The notes below the pieces were generated by a model that was given only the letters and a program-made list of their open reading frames with translations, ran no database searches and was not told the origin of the DNA. This document shows, in pieces, positions 1 through 11,035 of a stretch of DNA of 64,000 nt (its first letter is position 1; each line of letters begins with the position of its first letter). The DNA comes from Plasmodium brasilianum. Taxonomy: Eukaryota; Apicomplexa; Aconoidasida; Haemosporida; Plasmodiidae. The DNA lies in the NCBI RefSeq assembly GCF_023973825.1, contig NW_027122924.1, positions 269,001-333,000 on the forward strand. The letters run 5' to 3'. The position numbers were made by a program, and so were the translations under genes.

Positions 1-115
1 TTTATACTTATTTTTATACCTATTTTATACTTGTTCTTATATACCTATTTTATACTTGTTTTTATATACCTATTTTATACTTATTTTTATATTTTTTTTT
101 TAATTTTATTTTTTT
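1..115. repeat. Degenerate tandem repeat of about 27 bp in a probable intron
   Basis: T-rich units built on TATACTTATTTTTATATACC-like sequence repeat about four times and run into a long pyrimidine tract that ends at a consensus acceptor (TTCTTGCAG, ending at 146). This fits an intron interior of a gene entering the window from the left. Confidence 0.6.
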
Positions 116-146
116 TCTTATTTTATTTTTTTACTTCTTCTTGCAG

Positions 147-415
147 TTGTGCGAGTTCTTCCCGAAAATATACGCTCTCACAAAATGTGCATGCAGTAAG
201 ATACATGCTACCGTAAAAATAGACCACAAATTATTGGCTCTCAAAAATTTGACCACTTCTCTTTTTTTATATATACACATTATTTTATTTTGTAATTCAC
301 TATCCATTTTTCTAATAGCCAATTTGTGGAATCCTCTTATCAACATGTGATAACTGTGAGCGTTGATTTTATCGTGCTACGATATTTATGCTCCATTTTA
401 TTTTTAACTTCCTAG
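147..415 (+). CDS. Possible 3' terminal exons of an unidentified multi-exon gene (partial)
   Basis: A strong polypyrimidine tract and CAG at 144-146 precede a 49-base stretch (147-195) that ends at a consensus donor GTAAGA (196). A second acceptor, TTTTTCTAATAG, ends at 318. Joining 147-195 to the sequence from 319 gives an open frame to a TAG at 413-415, through residues such as LPENIRSH and YQHVITVSV. Two other frames are also open across the 49-base exon, one ending at a TGA just after NPLINM, so the frame is not settled. I do not recognise the product. The splice signals are what is seen; the gene itself is inferred, because its upstream part lies outside the window. A non-coding reading is possible. 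Confidence 0.35.
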
Positions 416-929
416 CACAACTACTCACTACAAATGTAATTTAAAAAAAAAAAAAAAAGAGAAAAAAAATATTTATACATAAATAAAATAGTACTTTGTT
501 ATTTTTGAAATAACTAAAAAGTAAAAGAAGAAAATTTTATTTTATTTTTTATATTTTCATCCTTTTTATTCTTTTTATTCTTTATTCTTTTTATTCTGTT
601 CATTCTGTTCATTCTGTTTATTCTGTTTATTCTTTTTATTCTTTTTATCCTTTTTATTCTGTTCATTCTTCTTACCCTTTTTATTCTCTGCAATTTTGAA
701 AAACAGTTTTATGTAACAACATTGGTGTATATCACTGCCAGCATAACAACACCAAAAAAATTTTCATTGAAATTATACGAATAGTAAATAGTAGCTATTT
801 GCTATAGATGTACGTATATATATTTATATGTGTATGTATTTTTCTTTTTTTTAAAGTAAATTCCAGTAAAATTAACAATCTTATTTACAGTTTTCGTAGT
901 CTCAACTTTGCCTTTTTTCTTAGTACAAA
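416..929. promoter_or_regulatory. Intergenic/5' flank of the ETRAMP gene, with a TTCTGTTCAT-type repeat
   Basis: AT-rich intergenic DNA. From about 560 to 690 it holds a tandem 10-base pyrimidine-rich repeat alternating TTCTTTTTAT, TTCTGTTCAT and TTCTGTTTAT. The segment next to the ATG at 930 is the likely promoter and leader of the ETRAMP. No defined element could be recognised. Confidence 0.45.
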
Positions 930-1400
930 ATGAACGTTTTAAAGTTTTCAATTTTTTTGATAATTCTGTTAATCAGCTTGATGGAATGCCGATCTTCACA
1001 AGAGTTAACCCCAAGTCAAAATGTAAACAGAGTTAAGGTTTTTGAAGAGAGGATGAAAAATCTTTCGAAAAAGAAGAAACTAGTAATAGCAGCTACAGTT
1101 TTAGGAGCATGTCTGTTGGTAGGAAGTCTAATTGGTGGTGTTAGTTACGGATATATAAGGCATAAAAGAAAAAAAGATATGGAAGACGAGGAGTTTATAC
1201 ATATAGAGAGTCCTGTGAGAAATAGGGATAGTAGAACTGATAATGAAAAAAAATACAAGGGAGAAAAAATAGTACACTTTTATGAGGGTCCACCCAAATC
1301 AGGCACAATAAAAAAAGATCAGGATATACTGGGGAATGCAGACATTCCAAAAGAATCATCAGCTTATGACTTAGATGAAGATATATTTGTAGACGCATAA
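930..1400 (+). CDS. Early transcribed membrane protein (ETRAMP family)
   Basis: A 156-residue single-exon protein with the classic ETRAMP layout. It has an N-terminal signal peptide (hydrophobic residues about 5-18), a short lumenal part rich in charge (KNLSKKKK, 43-50), one transmembrane segment (about 51-75) with small residues such as GSLIGG, then a basic stop-transfer stretch (IRHKRKK, 76-82) and an acidic, highly charged tail. ETRAMPs are small integral proteins of the parasitophorous vacuole membrane made early after invasion, and some act at the host-parasite interface. The start is the first ATG, directly before the hydrophobic core, and the length fits the family. It stands alone here, followed by 4.4 kb without a gene. 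The family call is firm; which ETRAMP it is cannot be told from sequence alone. Confidence 0.85.
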   Translation: MNVLKFSIFLIILLISLMECRSSQELTPSQNVNRVKVFEERMKNLSKKKKLVIAATVLGACLLVGSLIGGVSYGYIRHKRKKDMEDEEFIHIESPVRNRDSRTDNEKKYKGEKIVHFYEGPPKSGTIKKDQDILGNADIPKESSAYDLDEDIFVDA

Positions 1401-1469
1401 AAACACACAGTCCTATAGACAAATGAAATAAATAAGAAAAAAAAAAAAAAAAAAAAAAAAACTCGCACA

Positions 1470-1494
1470 TATATAAATATATATATATATATAT

Positions 1495-1525
<31 letters not shown>

Positions 1526-1552
1526 TATAGATATATATAGATATATAGATAT
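1470..1552. repeat. (TA)n then (GATA)n microsatellite
   Basis: ATAT runs followed by about eight GATA units and ATATAGAT variants, just 3' of the ETRAMP stop. Its translation creates spurious minus-strand frames rich in Ile, Tyr and Ser. Confidence 0.9.
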
Positions 1553-2984
1553 TCCCCACTTACACATCCAATTACGTACCTACGCCGCACGCCAACATGC
1601 ATGTAGACATAATAGTAGAGAGAATATAATTTTTTACGTGAAAAATCATATGTATGCTCATCATATAAGACAAGTCATTTAATTAGGGAGAAGTTTATTA
1701 CGTATGACAGGGCAATATCTTTTTGATGTAAAGTGATACAAAGTGATACAATAACACTAGACGCAAAAAGAAAATTTGCATACAATTATTAGCAACTAAT
1801 GAATGAACTGTGAGTCAACTGTGAGTCAACTGTGAGTGAATTATGAATAAATTATGAATAAATTATGAATAAAAGGTGTGTTAAATAAAATTTAATAAAA
1901 TGAAAGGAAAACGAAATTCATGTACTTGTAAATTGTAAAGCAACGCCAGACGTGTGTTCCCATATGTAGTACAATGGTCCGAAGTGATAGAACATAATTA
2001 AAAGAGGCGTGTTAGTATGCGTGTACGCATGTTTGTATTTATGCACGTGCGTATGTATGTATATATTTATGTACATACATGTATGTACGTATTATGGTAC
2101 AAGGCAGGCACTTATATGTGGACTCATCTTTCGTGTAAACATAAGAAAACAGAAAGAATTTCGCTATTATTATTAAATGCCACATGATACTGTAACAGTT
2201 CGATGATAATTATGCAATTGGGTGTATAACTTAGAAGAATTATTGCAATATACAATTATTGAGAAAAAAGTATATGCCCTGAAAATGAATGATATCCCTT
2301 ATGTTAGAGTAGCGAAGGAGAAGAGAAAATCGAATCACAGACGATGTGTCATTGTGTACGTTTTATAAGCGTATATATACATATATAACATTCTATAGAG
2401 ACTGCTAATAGCTGTACGTTCATATATGTATTTGTTTGTACGTATATATACATATATATATATATATATTTGAATAGCGGATAAAAATTTTTGCAAATGT
2501 GATCCAGTAAAAGTACATTTTAGTATCTCATGAACAGTACTTTTATATATTTGTAAACGGTACGAATAAATTACGTAATAACAGTTTTCTACACTACTGA
2601 ATAAGTCGCATTAAAACAGAAAAAAGAAAATTCTTGAGCAAAGTTTACATTTTTTTTTTAATTTTATAAGGCAAACATAAATTCATAATTCATAATTTGC
2701 AAGTTATAATTTTAAGTTTGTAATTAAAATGATATATCATATGTCAGTATAAGATTGTGAAGAAAAGAACAATTCTCATTGTTCCGTTGTACAACTATCA
2801 GCAAAATAAGCATTGAACATAAGAGTTATCACTTCGCTTTACCATACATGATCATAAAATTGGCAGTTAATTTGAGCGTTAAGACGTGCACGTTAAACTT
2901 GACATGATTGTGAGCATTTAAAATTAACATTTTTTGTGGGCAGTTAACCAGAATTAAGAAGAACATATACACATGTATATGCAT

Positions 2985-3045
2985 GCATGCATACATATAT
3001 ACATACATACATACATACATATATACATACATACATACATTTATA
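2985..3045. repeat. (CATA)n microsatellite
   Basis: Repeated CATACATACATA interrupted by TATATA. Low-complexity frames on both strands arise from it. Confidence 0.9.
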
Positions 3046-3231
3046 CACATTTTTTACACAATTTTGTACACCCTTTTCACTGCCAGACATGTATATATAT
3101 ATATATGTACGTATGTACATTTGAGCTTCATTAAAACAGAGAGAGCCTCAGCACTTCCACGTATTTGTGTACCTTTTTTTTTCTTTTTGTAAAATTGTTA
3201 TTAAACTTAAAATATTCTCCTTAAAAAGAAA

Positions 3232-3270
<39 letters not shown>

Positions 3271-4893
3271 TGAACAAATCATTCGTTTTGTTTAGTTTTT
3301 GCGCCAAATTTTCATTCTATACTTTGTGTCTATTTTCAAACCAGCTTTTTTGTGTTAATTCGTTGTATTTTTTCGTTTGTTGTGTCGACTATATTTGCAT
3401 GTTTGCTCGTTTGTTTTTTATTTTACTTTATTTTATTTTCCTGCTAGTACGCACTTTTAGAGGACGTAAACTTTATTCTGAACTTTTTAAATTTTGTATC
3501 CATACATAAATAGAGATCATTGATCATAGCTAGATGGAACGAATAAATAAAAAAATGCAAATACAAAAACGAACGAACTAAATTAAAAATATTAACATGT
3601 ACATAAGTAGCACTAATGTGCGTTATGTTGTAAGTCAAAACAGAAACTGTTAGGAGCGCAATGAGGAATATATGCGGACGTTCTTAAACTAAAAAAAGAT
3701 AAACCTTTAGAGGTTTGCGCATATATGTAATGACCTGATATAGCATTATTTCGCTCAAATAAAGCTTTATTATTATCTTTCCCCCTTTAATAACTGTTAC
3801 TATATTTTACTACATTTCTTCATATTAGTTTGCACACAGTATCGTATAATACTATATTTTTCTCTCTCTTTGCCATTTATTATTAACGTGCATTTTACAA
3901 AATAATGTATATATTAAATGCAATTAAGAACAAAACAGTTGTTACTAAGTGACAAGTAGTTGTTCGTCCTAAATCGATGTAGCACACATTTTACCTATTC
4001 ATTAAGCAAGAATTATGAATGATTCGCGCAGCGCTTATAAATACGTACACGAAAAATACATATACATAGGTGTGTACCTACCTACATGCATATATTTTAA
4101 TATATGCACAGCATATAACCTTCTTTTTAAAAATAGCACGAACGTTTAAAGGACTTTAATATACTTGTAAAAAAAAAAAAAAAAAAATATAGTAGCCAAA
4201 GTGGTCAATATAGCCAAAGCAACCATAGCAAACAAAACAAAAAAAAAAAAAGAAGCAATTATTTAATCCTACTACGTTTTAGGCTTACAATTAGACACAT
4301 AATGAATTCAGAAAATTTCTGGAATAACGCGGATAAATGTACTATTAACGTAGCTTATAATATAGTAAAATTAAAAATGTATCAAAAAAAAAAAAAAAAT
4401 AAATAAAATAAATAACAGTCTGTTCATAATAATTTTTTAACGTGGGACTTGCACTTAAAAATGGCATATAAAAATATATGCAAATGAATAAACAGTGCTA
4501 CTTAGTTGATAACACATAATTAAATAAAAGCCTACTTTAATCCTCTCTTAATTTCTGTTTTTATATTGCTATATATATGTATATATATATACATAGATAT
4601 ATAAATATGTATATATGTATGTGGAGTAAACATATTCCTCTTTTTGAAGCCTTATTTTTATAAACACTTATTTCGTATCTAGTTCCGCTGCTAAGTGGCT
4701 TTCGTTTACGTGTAAAATAAACTCAAGAACCTCAGAATGTTTCGTTAAAATATAGGCATTTATATTATTACAGTTATGTATGTTTATATATATATAAATG
4801 TAAACATAGATATATACATATAATATATATATATATCTTTTTGCTTACTATTATCGGAAAAGGAAAAAATGCGCTGTTATTTAGCGCTTACAT

Positions 4894-4926
<33 letters not shown>

Positions 4927-5169
4927 ATAAACTAAATAAAAAAAAAAAGGTATATAATACATACATATATATATTGTAATATTTTTTTATTATTTACATT
5001 TTACTATATAGAAAAAGAAGCATAAAGTACCGATTGAACATTGAATATTCTCAGTTATTTTCCTGATAAACCAGCAGAATGTTTATTTCATGATTTTAAC
5101 GTATTACTATTTTTTCTTAATTTCTTTTATAAAGGTGAAAATAAAACGGAAGAATTGCAAAATTGTAAA

Positions 5170-5329
5170 GCTGATAAATTGTAATGCTGATAAAATGTAA
5201 AGCTGATAAAGTGTAAAGCTGATAAAGTGTAAAGCTGATAAAGTGTAAAGCTGATAAAGTGTAAAGCTGATAAAGTTTAAAGCTGATAAAGTGTAAAGCT
5301 AATAAATTATAAAACTGAAAAATTGTAAA
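5170..5329. repeat. 16-bp minisatellite, about 10 copies
   Basis: The unit GCTGATAAAGTGTAAA repeats without gaps about ten times. Inner copies are near-perfect and the copies at each end have drifted. It lies in the intergenic DNA upstream of the first PHIST pseudogene. Confidence 0.9.
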
Positions 5330-5847
5330 ATTATAAAATTAAAAAAATCTTATCAGTTCAATTTGTACGTTCATTTGGGGGGAAAAAATATATTCATAAA
5401 AATATATATAAATTCATTTTCGGTGTTACTGTATGAACAATTTTTTGGTTGTATTTTATTTTAGCTTACTAATATAATTTTTTTTTAGCACTTTTGGTTG
5501 ATAATGTTTTTACTGTCTCATTAGGCCGCACATTCTTTTCACTCAGAAGAGAAGGATCTAATGAGATAATCATATATATATATATATATATATGTATTAA
5601 CCGTATGCATATGTATTTTCATGTATTTGTATACATGTATATTCCGCTTTTCACGTAGAAGATAGTATCACCAAATAACAGTAAGTAAAAACAGTAAGTA
5701 AAATTAGTGTTATTTTATTTTTCATTTTATTTTATTTTTTATTAAAACATTGTTAAGTCATAAATCTTACCACATAAAAATTAATGAGAAAAATGAAAAA
5801 TTATAATAAAAAAAATGTATTATCACCAAATTGGTCATTAAATACCT

Positions 5848-6986
5848 AGGAGAAAAGTAGGAAATATTACTTTACAAATTTGTTAAATGGGAAAAATAAA
5901 AATGACAAAAGAGGTATTTTAGATTTCCCCTTCTTCAAACTTGGCAGAACACAGTTTGTCATACTACTACTTCTATTAATACAAATAAGATAAGAATAAA
6001 CATCGAAGTGATATATGATTGTACATAGTAAGTCTCTTCGATGTACGTTCTCATCGTTGTTCCGTTGTTCATCTCTTTTTTGCTTCTTCGCTTCTTCGCT
6101 TCGTCGCTTTGTCACTTCGTCGCTTCTTCTATTCCCCTCCGTTGTTGCGCAGTACCATATCCCCGCTGATATTTCCCACTTATTTGTTAAACATTTTTTT
6201 TAAAATATGTTCAGCATAAATATGTACATACATGAAGACAAAACAGAGGGAAAAGTAAACGTGTCTCATATGGCTCATAGTAGATGCCTACGAAAAGTGG
6301 ATAATTATTGTTTTAGAAATATGAATAACAGTGTGAGTACTCAAGTAAAAGAAGAAGAGGAAGATAGTCATTCGAAGATTCAAAATAAGGATGACGATTC
6401 GGATGAAATGTCAAACGCTGTTAATGATGTAATTGAAAAAGAGTATGGAAGTGGGGCAATAATTCCTTAAAGTTGTATATGCCCAGATTTTTTGAAACAA
6501 TTAATAGGAGATGAATATTATAAAATGATAAATAATTTATCAGATGATATAAATGTTTATAGTCTTTATAATATATGGGATGAAATACATTCATGTGAAA
6601 AAGATTAATTTATAATAGTTGAGAGAGGGTCGTGGAAGCTTTGTACAGCAATAACTGAATTATATGATATTCTTAAAAAAATAAAATTTTATGTGTTGGT
6701 AAAAATATATCAAGAATTAAATAATGATATAATAAGAAGAGAAATAAGAGATTTAAATGATTTCATTAGTTTTTTAGATAAAGATTCATTTAGTCGTTTA
6801 GATTTTACTCTTTTTATTTATTTTAAGTTAATATCCTGACATTCATTTAAAATAAATCTTTTTACCAAATGGAAAAATAAGCTAATAGATATATTTAAGG
6901 ATTACCTTAAAAAGGAGATGCAACAGGTGCACTTGCAGGAGCATGAGAAGGAGTCTTCATCATTTTGCTGGTATATTTCGTTTTGA
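5848..6986 (+). pseudogene. PHIST-family pseudogene, full length but with four in-frame stops and a lost splice donor
   Basis: An exon 1 remnant ends in a hydrophobic segment (FVILLLLLIQ, to 5984), just as intact PHIST first exons here end in ...LLFFILQ or ...LYLFIQ at a GT donor. Here the next bases are ATAAGA instead of GTAAGA, and no in-frame ATG precedes the remnant. After a T/C-rich intron with CTTCGTCGC repeats, an acceptor (TTGCGCAG, to 6152) opens exon 2. A single frame then runs to 6986, broken by TAA at 6201, 6468 and 6606 and TGA at 6837. The translation still shows a PHIST-like helical region (YSLYNIWDE, KIYQELNNDI, DLNDFISFL, FTKWKNKL). There is no frameshift across about 780 bases of exon 2, which suggests relatively recent inactivation. 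An arginine-rich SRCLRKV may mark the former export motif. Confidence 0.75.
6083..6130. repeat. Intron minisatellite with 9-bp CTTCGTCGC-like unit
   Basis: CTTCTTCGC, CTTCGTCGC, TTTGTCACTTCGTCGC variants repeat about five times inside the presumed intron of the PHIST pseudogene. They give spurious open frames in several phases. Confidence 0.75.
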
Positions 6987-7486
6987 AATAAGAGACTAAA
7001 GAGCGAAAGAGAAAAACTAAAATTAATTAAGTTATAATAAGGAAAAACCAAATGCAGAAAAACAAATTAAATTAAACGAAACGTTAAGTTATGTAATTTC
7101 TGTGTTGACGTTTGAATGGATTCATGTGTACTTCATATGTGTTGGCATACATTTTTATGTATAATGTAAATTTGTGCCATGGGAAATGACAAGGAATACC
7201 CACTTGGTTGGTTAGTTAACTTGTACAGTGGGTAAAAGGAAAGTAAAAATTAGCTAGTTCATCTGTTATTTAAATGAAGAGCATATATCATATGTTATAT
7301 TTACATTGCGGATAAAACCTTTGAACATTTGTAAAATGTAATAAGGATCTTAAAAAAAGATGCTTATCCGAATTTTGGAAGCTATTAGGAGAAGGATCAT
7401 CCGAAAAGGTGGAACTGTGGGAATAACGCTGTAGCGTAAAATAATTGCCATTTTCAGTACTCACTATTCGACATCCAATACTGAAT

Positions 7487-7565
7487 GTTCATTGTTCATT
7501 GTTCATTGTTCATTTTTCATTGTTTATTGTTCATTGTTCATTGTTCATTGCTCAGTGTTCAATGT
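7487..7565. repeat. TGTTCAT(T) tandem repeat
   Basis: About nine copies of an 8-base unit, TTGTTCAT with TTTATTG and CTCAGTG variants. The translated frame starting at 7492 is purely repeat-derived. Confidence 0.85.
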
Positions 7566-7717
7566 TCAATTTTTAATTAATTTTTTTTTTTTCTGTGAAA
7601 TTTTAAATATAAAGAGACATTCTGAGGTTGGGCCAAACTCCAGCCGCCGTTCAACACGCCATTTTTTCTGTGGGTGTTCAAAATTTATTATTTTCATAGA
7701 TATGTTAAACGTAATAC

Positions 7718-7754
<37 letters not shown>

Positions 7755-8177
7755 ATTTTTCTGATTTAATGATCATAAATTTCTTTTCGCGAATGGACTT
7801 AATCATTTTTGTAAAATCATTTAACCCGTCATGAGGATATATATGGACTTAACGCTTTGTTAAATACATTTTGTAATATTCAACAGCGGATATAAAATTA
7901 AAATAGGAATAAAGTTTGCGAGAATGGAGAAAGTTTAACTTCACCTATTCGTCGTATTTGTTGAAGATTCCATGTGCATACATACATACACACATAGATA
8001 CATGCATATATATGTACATATATATATATATATATATATATGTGTTGGGTATATGTGTATATATTTTAACATAAATTCATATTTCTGTGTGTTTTCGTGT
8101 TTAACCACGTTTGATGATAAAAAATATGTTACAAGAATTCGTTTACATTTTCATTATTTTGCGCCATTTTTCATTAT

Positions 8178-8320
8178 TTTATTTTAATTTAATTTATTTT
8201 AATTTAATTTATTTTAATTTAATTTATTTTAATTTAATTTATTTTAATTTAATTTATTTTAATTTAATTTATTTTAATTTAATTTATTTTAATATAATTT
8301 ATTTTTATTTAATTTAATTT
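8178..8320. repeat. 15-bp minisatellite (TTTAATTTAATTTAT), about 8-9 copies
   Basis: A nearly perfect 15-base unit encodes a five-residue repeat (NLIYF) in one frame. With no other gene signature around it, it is treated as non-coding. Confidence 0.9.
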
Positions 8321-10099
8321 CATTTCATTTTTTTTATTTTTTCAGTTGCAATTTTTTTAAAATAGTACTTCAACACTTTAATTTATGTTCACGTAGTTAA
8401 TTTAAGAGTTTTTCTAAAAAATTAATCTGTTCATAATAGTTCGAAAGAAAGTGGAAACAATGAAATACTTGACTATGTGTACAATTATGTTACATGTTAA
8501 TGGTTGCAAGCGAAAAGGTAAAAAATAATTACTATATTAAGAACACAACCCAGGTTTTAATTTTACATCTATATGAACATGCACATATGTATGGCATATT
8601 TTAAGGAAATGGTAAATATTTTATCGATCAAATTTTTTTTTGTGCATTAATTATTATATATATATATATATATGTTCGTATATACATACGTATGTGTATT
8701 TTTTATCAAAGTTATATTCTGAAGTTAAAATTTAAACCTCCTCTCTTAATTTTTTTAATAAAAAAAAAAAAATTGTAAAATCGGAGGAGTCTTTTTTAAG
8801 ATTTGATACATCAATCAGAAGGAAGAAGGGAAAAAGTACGCGCACAATTTTTTTTTTTTTAAAACTGCACATGTAAAATAATGTTATTGAGGCTGTTTTG
8901 ATCAGTGTTTTTATTTCCAAACTAATGTAAACCATATAAGGAATTTATGTAAATACTTGGATAATTTTTTAAATGAATGTACAAATAATTGTAATATTTA
9001 ATTTACCGTAAATACAGAAGTAAATTTTTTTTTTTTTTTTATTTAAAAAATTACAAAATAATTTTAGCAGTATGCTAATGGTGGAGGCTTCTATAAGGTG
9101 GTGTGTATGCTCTTTTACAATTTAAAAAAAAAAAAAAAAAAAACTTTCCAACTTAAACTCACAGTGATATTGCTAAAGGTGAGAATAAAATGTACCGGTT
9201 GACATTCAAATCATTTAAAATTTTTATTAAATTTATAAAAACAAAATATTAGCGTACCGATGACATATATATATATATATATATATATATGCATAAATAT
9301 ACATATTGTTATATCTTCTGCAAAGGACAGGCATGTTCCCCTATTGTGTATTAATAATTTTTTTCGTTGAATTTTGAAAAATGAGTAACAATATTTTGGT
9401 GTGATAAAATGTTAGTCGTTAACTATAGCCATGACAAGTTTTTAAAAAATAATTAAATACGTGCATGTAGGAAAACTATATTATAAAGGAGTTATAATTG
9501 TACGTGGAATTTATTACTCTACGTCCAGTTTTGTATCACATTTTATCTGTTTACATTTTTATGTATGCATAATTTTTTTAACAATTTATTGAATTTTCAC
9601 TTGAGAATTAATCTTGCAACTGTTCTTGTAAAAAAGAAAAAAAGAAAAACATACATATATATATAACATTCTCTGAATATTTCTAGTATTTATTATTTTA
9701 TTTTTTACTATTTTATCGTGAGAACAGGTTAAGAAATATAAAAACAAAAAAAATGGTTAAAATTTACAAGTACAACGTATTTTATTTGTACTTCAGATAA
9801 ATATTAATAACACCCTGGCAAAAAAATATTACTTTGCTTATGGCCTTTGTACTACGAATATAATTCTAAGGACCTTGAATAACGCTAGCTGTGTTGTGTA
9901 TATATACATATATGTATATAATAAAAATATACCTAAAACTATAAAATATAACATGTTAGTATAAATATAGAATACGTTATAATTTCAGCCTAACAGTATG
10001 TATTTTTTTTTTTTTTTTTTTTTTTATATAGTTACCATATAATAATTATTAACAAATGATTAATTAGAAAATGGAAGCTTCATCTGTTTGTTTTGCCAT

Positions 10100-10200
10100 A
10101 TTATTATTTTGCTATATTAATATTTTGCCATATTAATATTTTGCCATATTATTATTTTGCTATATTATTATTTTGCCATATTATTATTTTGCCATAGTTT
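10100..10200. repeat. About 18-bp TTTTGCCATATTATTA repeat, about 6 copies
   Basis: Units alternate TTTTGCCATATTATTA and TTTTGCTATATTAATA and end in a long T tract. Confidence 0.85.
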
Positions 10201-10883
10201 TTTTTTTTTTTTATTCTTTATTTTTAATTTTTTACATTAATTTTTTTAATAAAATGTTTTGAAAATAGTAATGATGTTTCAAGGAGAAAATTCCACGATC
10301 TATGCAACATTCTTGTAGTTATATTTAAATAATTGTTAGTTTATCCATTGTTGTAATAATACATATATATATATATATGTATATATATGTAACATTTAAA
10401 AAAAATATTTTATAGAATACAAAAGTATTTCAATAATTATCCTTTTAAAGAAAATTAAAATTTTCGATATGCTCGTATGAGAATTACATTATTTTGATTT
10501 TTCGGTGACGTTCCCTTTTTTTTTTTGTTAAGATTCAATTTGTTCTTCATTTTTAGAAAAATATTATATACGCCCACTGATTTATATATAATATAAAATA
10601 CAATATTATAATACATATATATATATATAATACGTATTAAAATAAATATATGCTACTATCTTGTGCCTTTTTTTCTAGTTCACTTATATATAACGTTATT
10701 TTTGAAAAAGAACTTTTTTTTTTATTTTATTATTTTTTTTTTTTTTGCAAATAGTTGATTTTATAATTTTTTTATATTTATTATCATTTGTGGAATCTTC
10801 AAAAATTAGCATGCATAACAATTTTAATCCCTGAACAGTTTTTAATAAAATTTAGGCATGCCTACTATCCGTTAATAATAGCT

Positions 10884-10915
<32 letters not shown>

Positions 10916-11035
10916 TATTCTGTATCCCGTTCTTTTTGGCATTAACCACTGCCATGTTCAGCACAGAAGAGAAAAAAAACAAATTTTATTTTATTTTTAT
11001 TTTGTAGTATTTTTCTTAATAAAAAAAAAGTGAAA

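Larger units (their letters stand above)
1401..5847. other. Gene-free AT-rich intergenic region
   Basis: No convincing gene on either strand. Open frames here are low-complexity translations of microsatellites or poly-T. It contains a poly-A plus TA and GATA tract at about 1438-1552, CATA repeats at 2985-3045, many ATATAT/GTATAT stretches, and the 16-bp minisatellite at 5170-5329. Confidence 0.6.
6987..11035. other. Intergenic region between PHIST pseudogene and first intact PHIST gene
   Basis: No gene recognised. It contains TGTTCATTGTTCAT repeats (about 7487-7565), a locally GC-richer island (7612-7682), a 15-bp T/A minisatellite (8178-8320), an 18-bp TTTTGCCATATTATTA repeat (10100-10200), several (TA)n runs, and long poly-T and poly-A tracts. 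Confidence 0.55.

Noticed and set aside
31..216. 61-codon plus frame rich in Phe and Tyr
   Set aside because: Translation of a T-rich repeat in a presumed intron, crossing the acceptor at 146.
3270..3509. 79-codon plus frame, Phe/Leu/Cys-rich
   Set aside because: Low-complexity T-rich DNA, no start context, no partner exon, no family resemblance.
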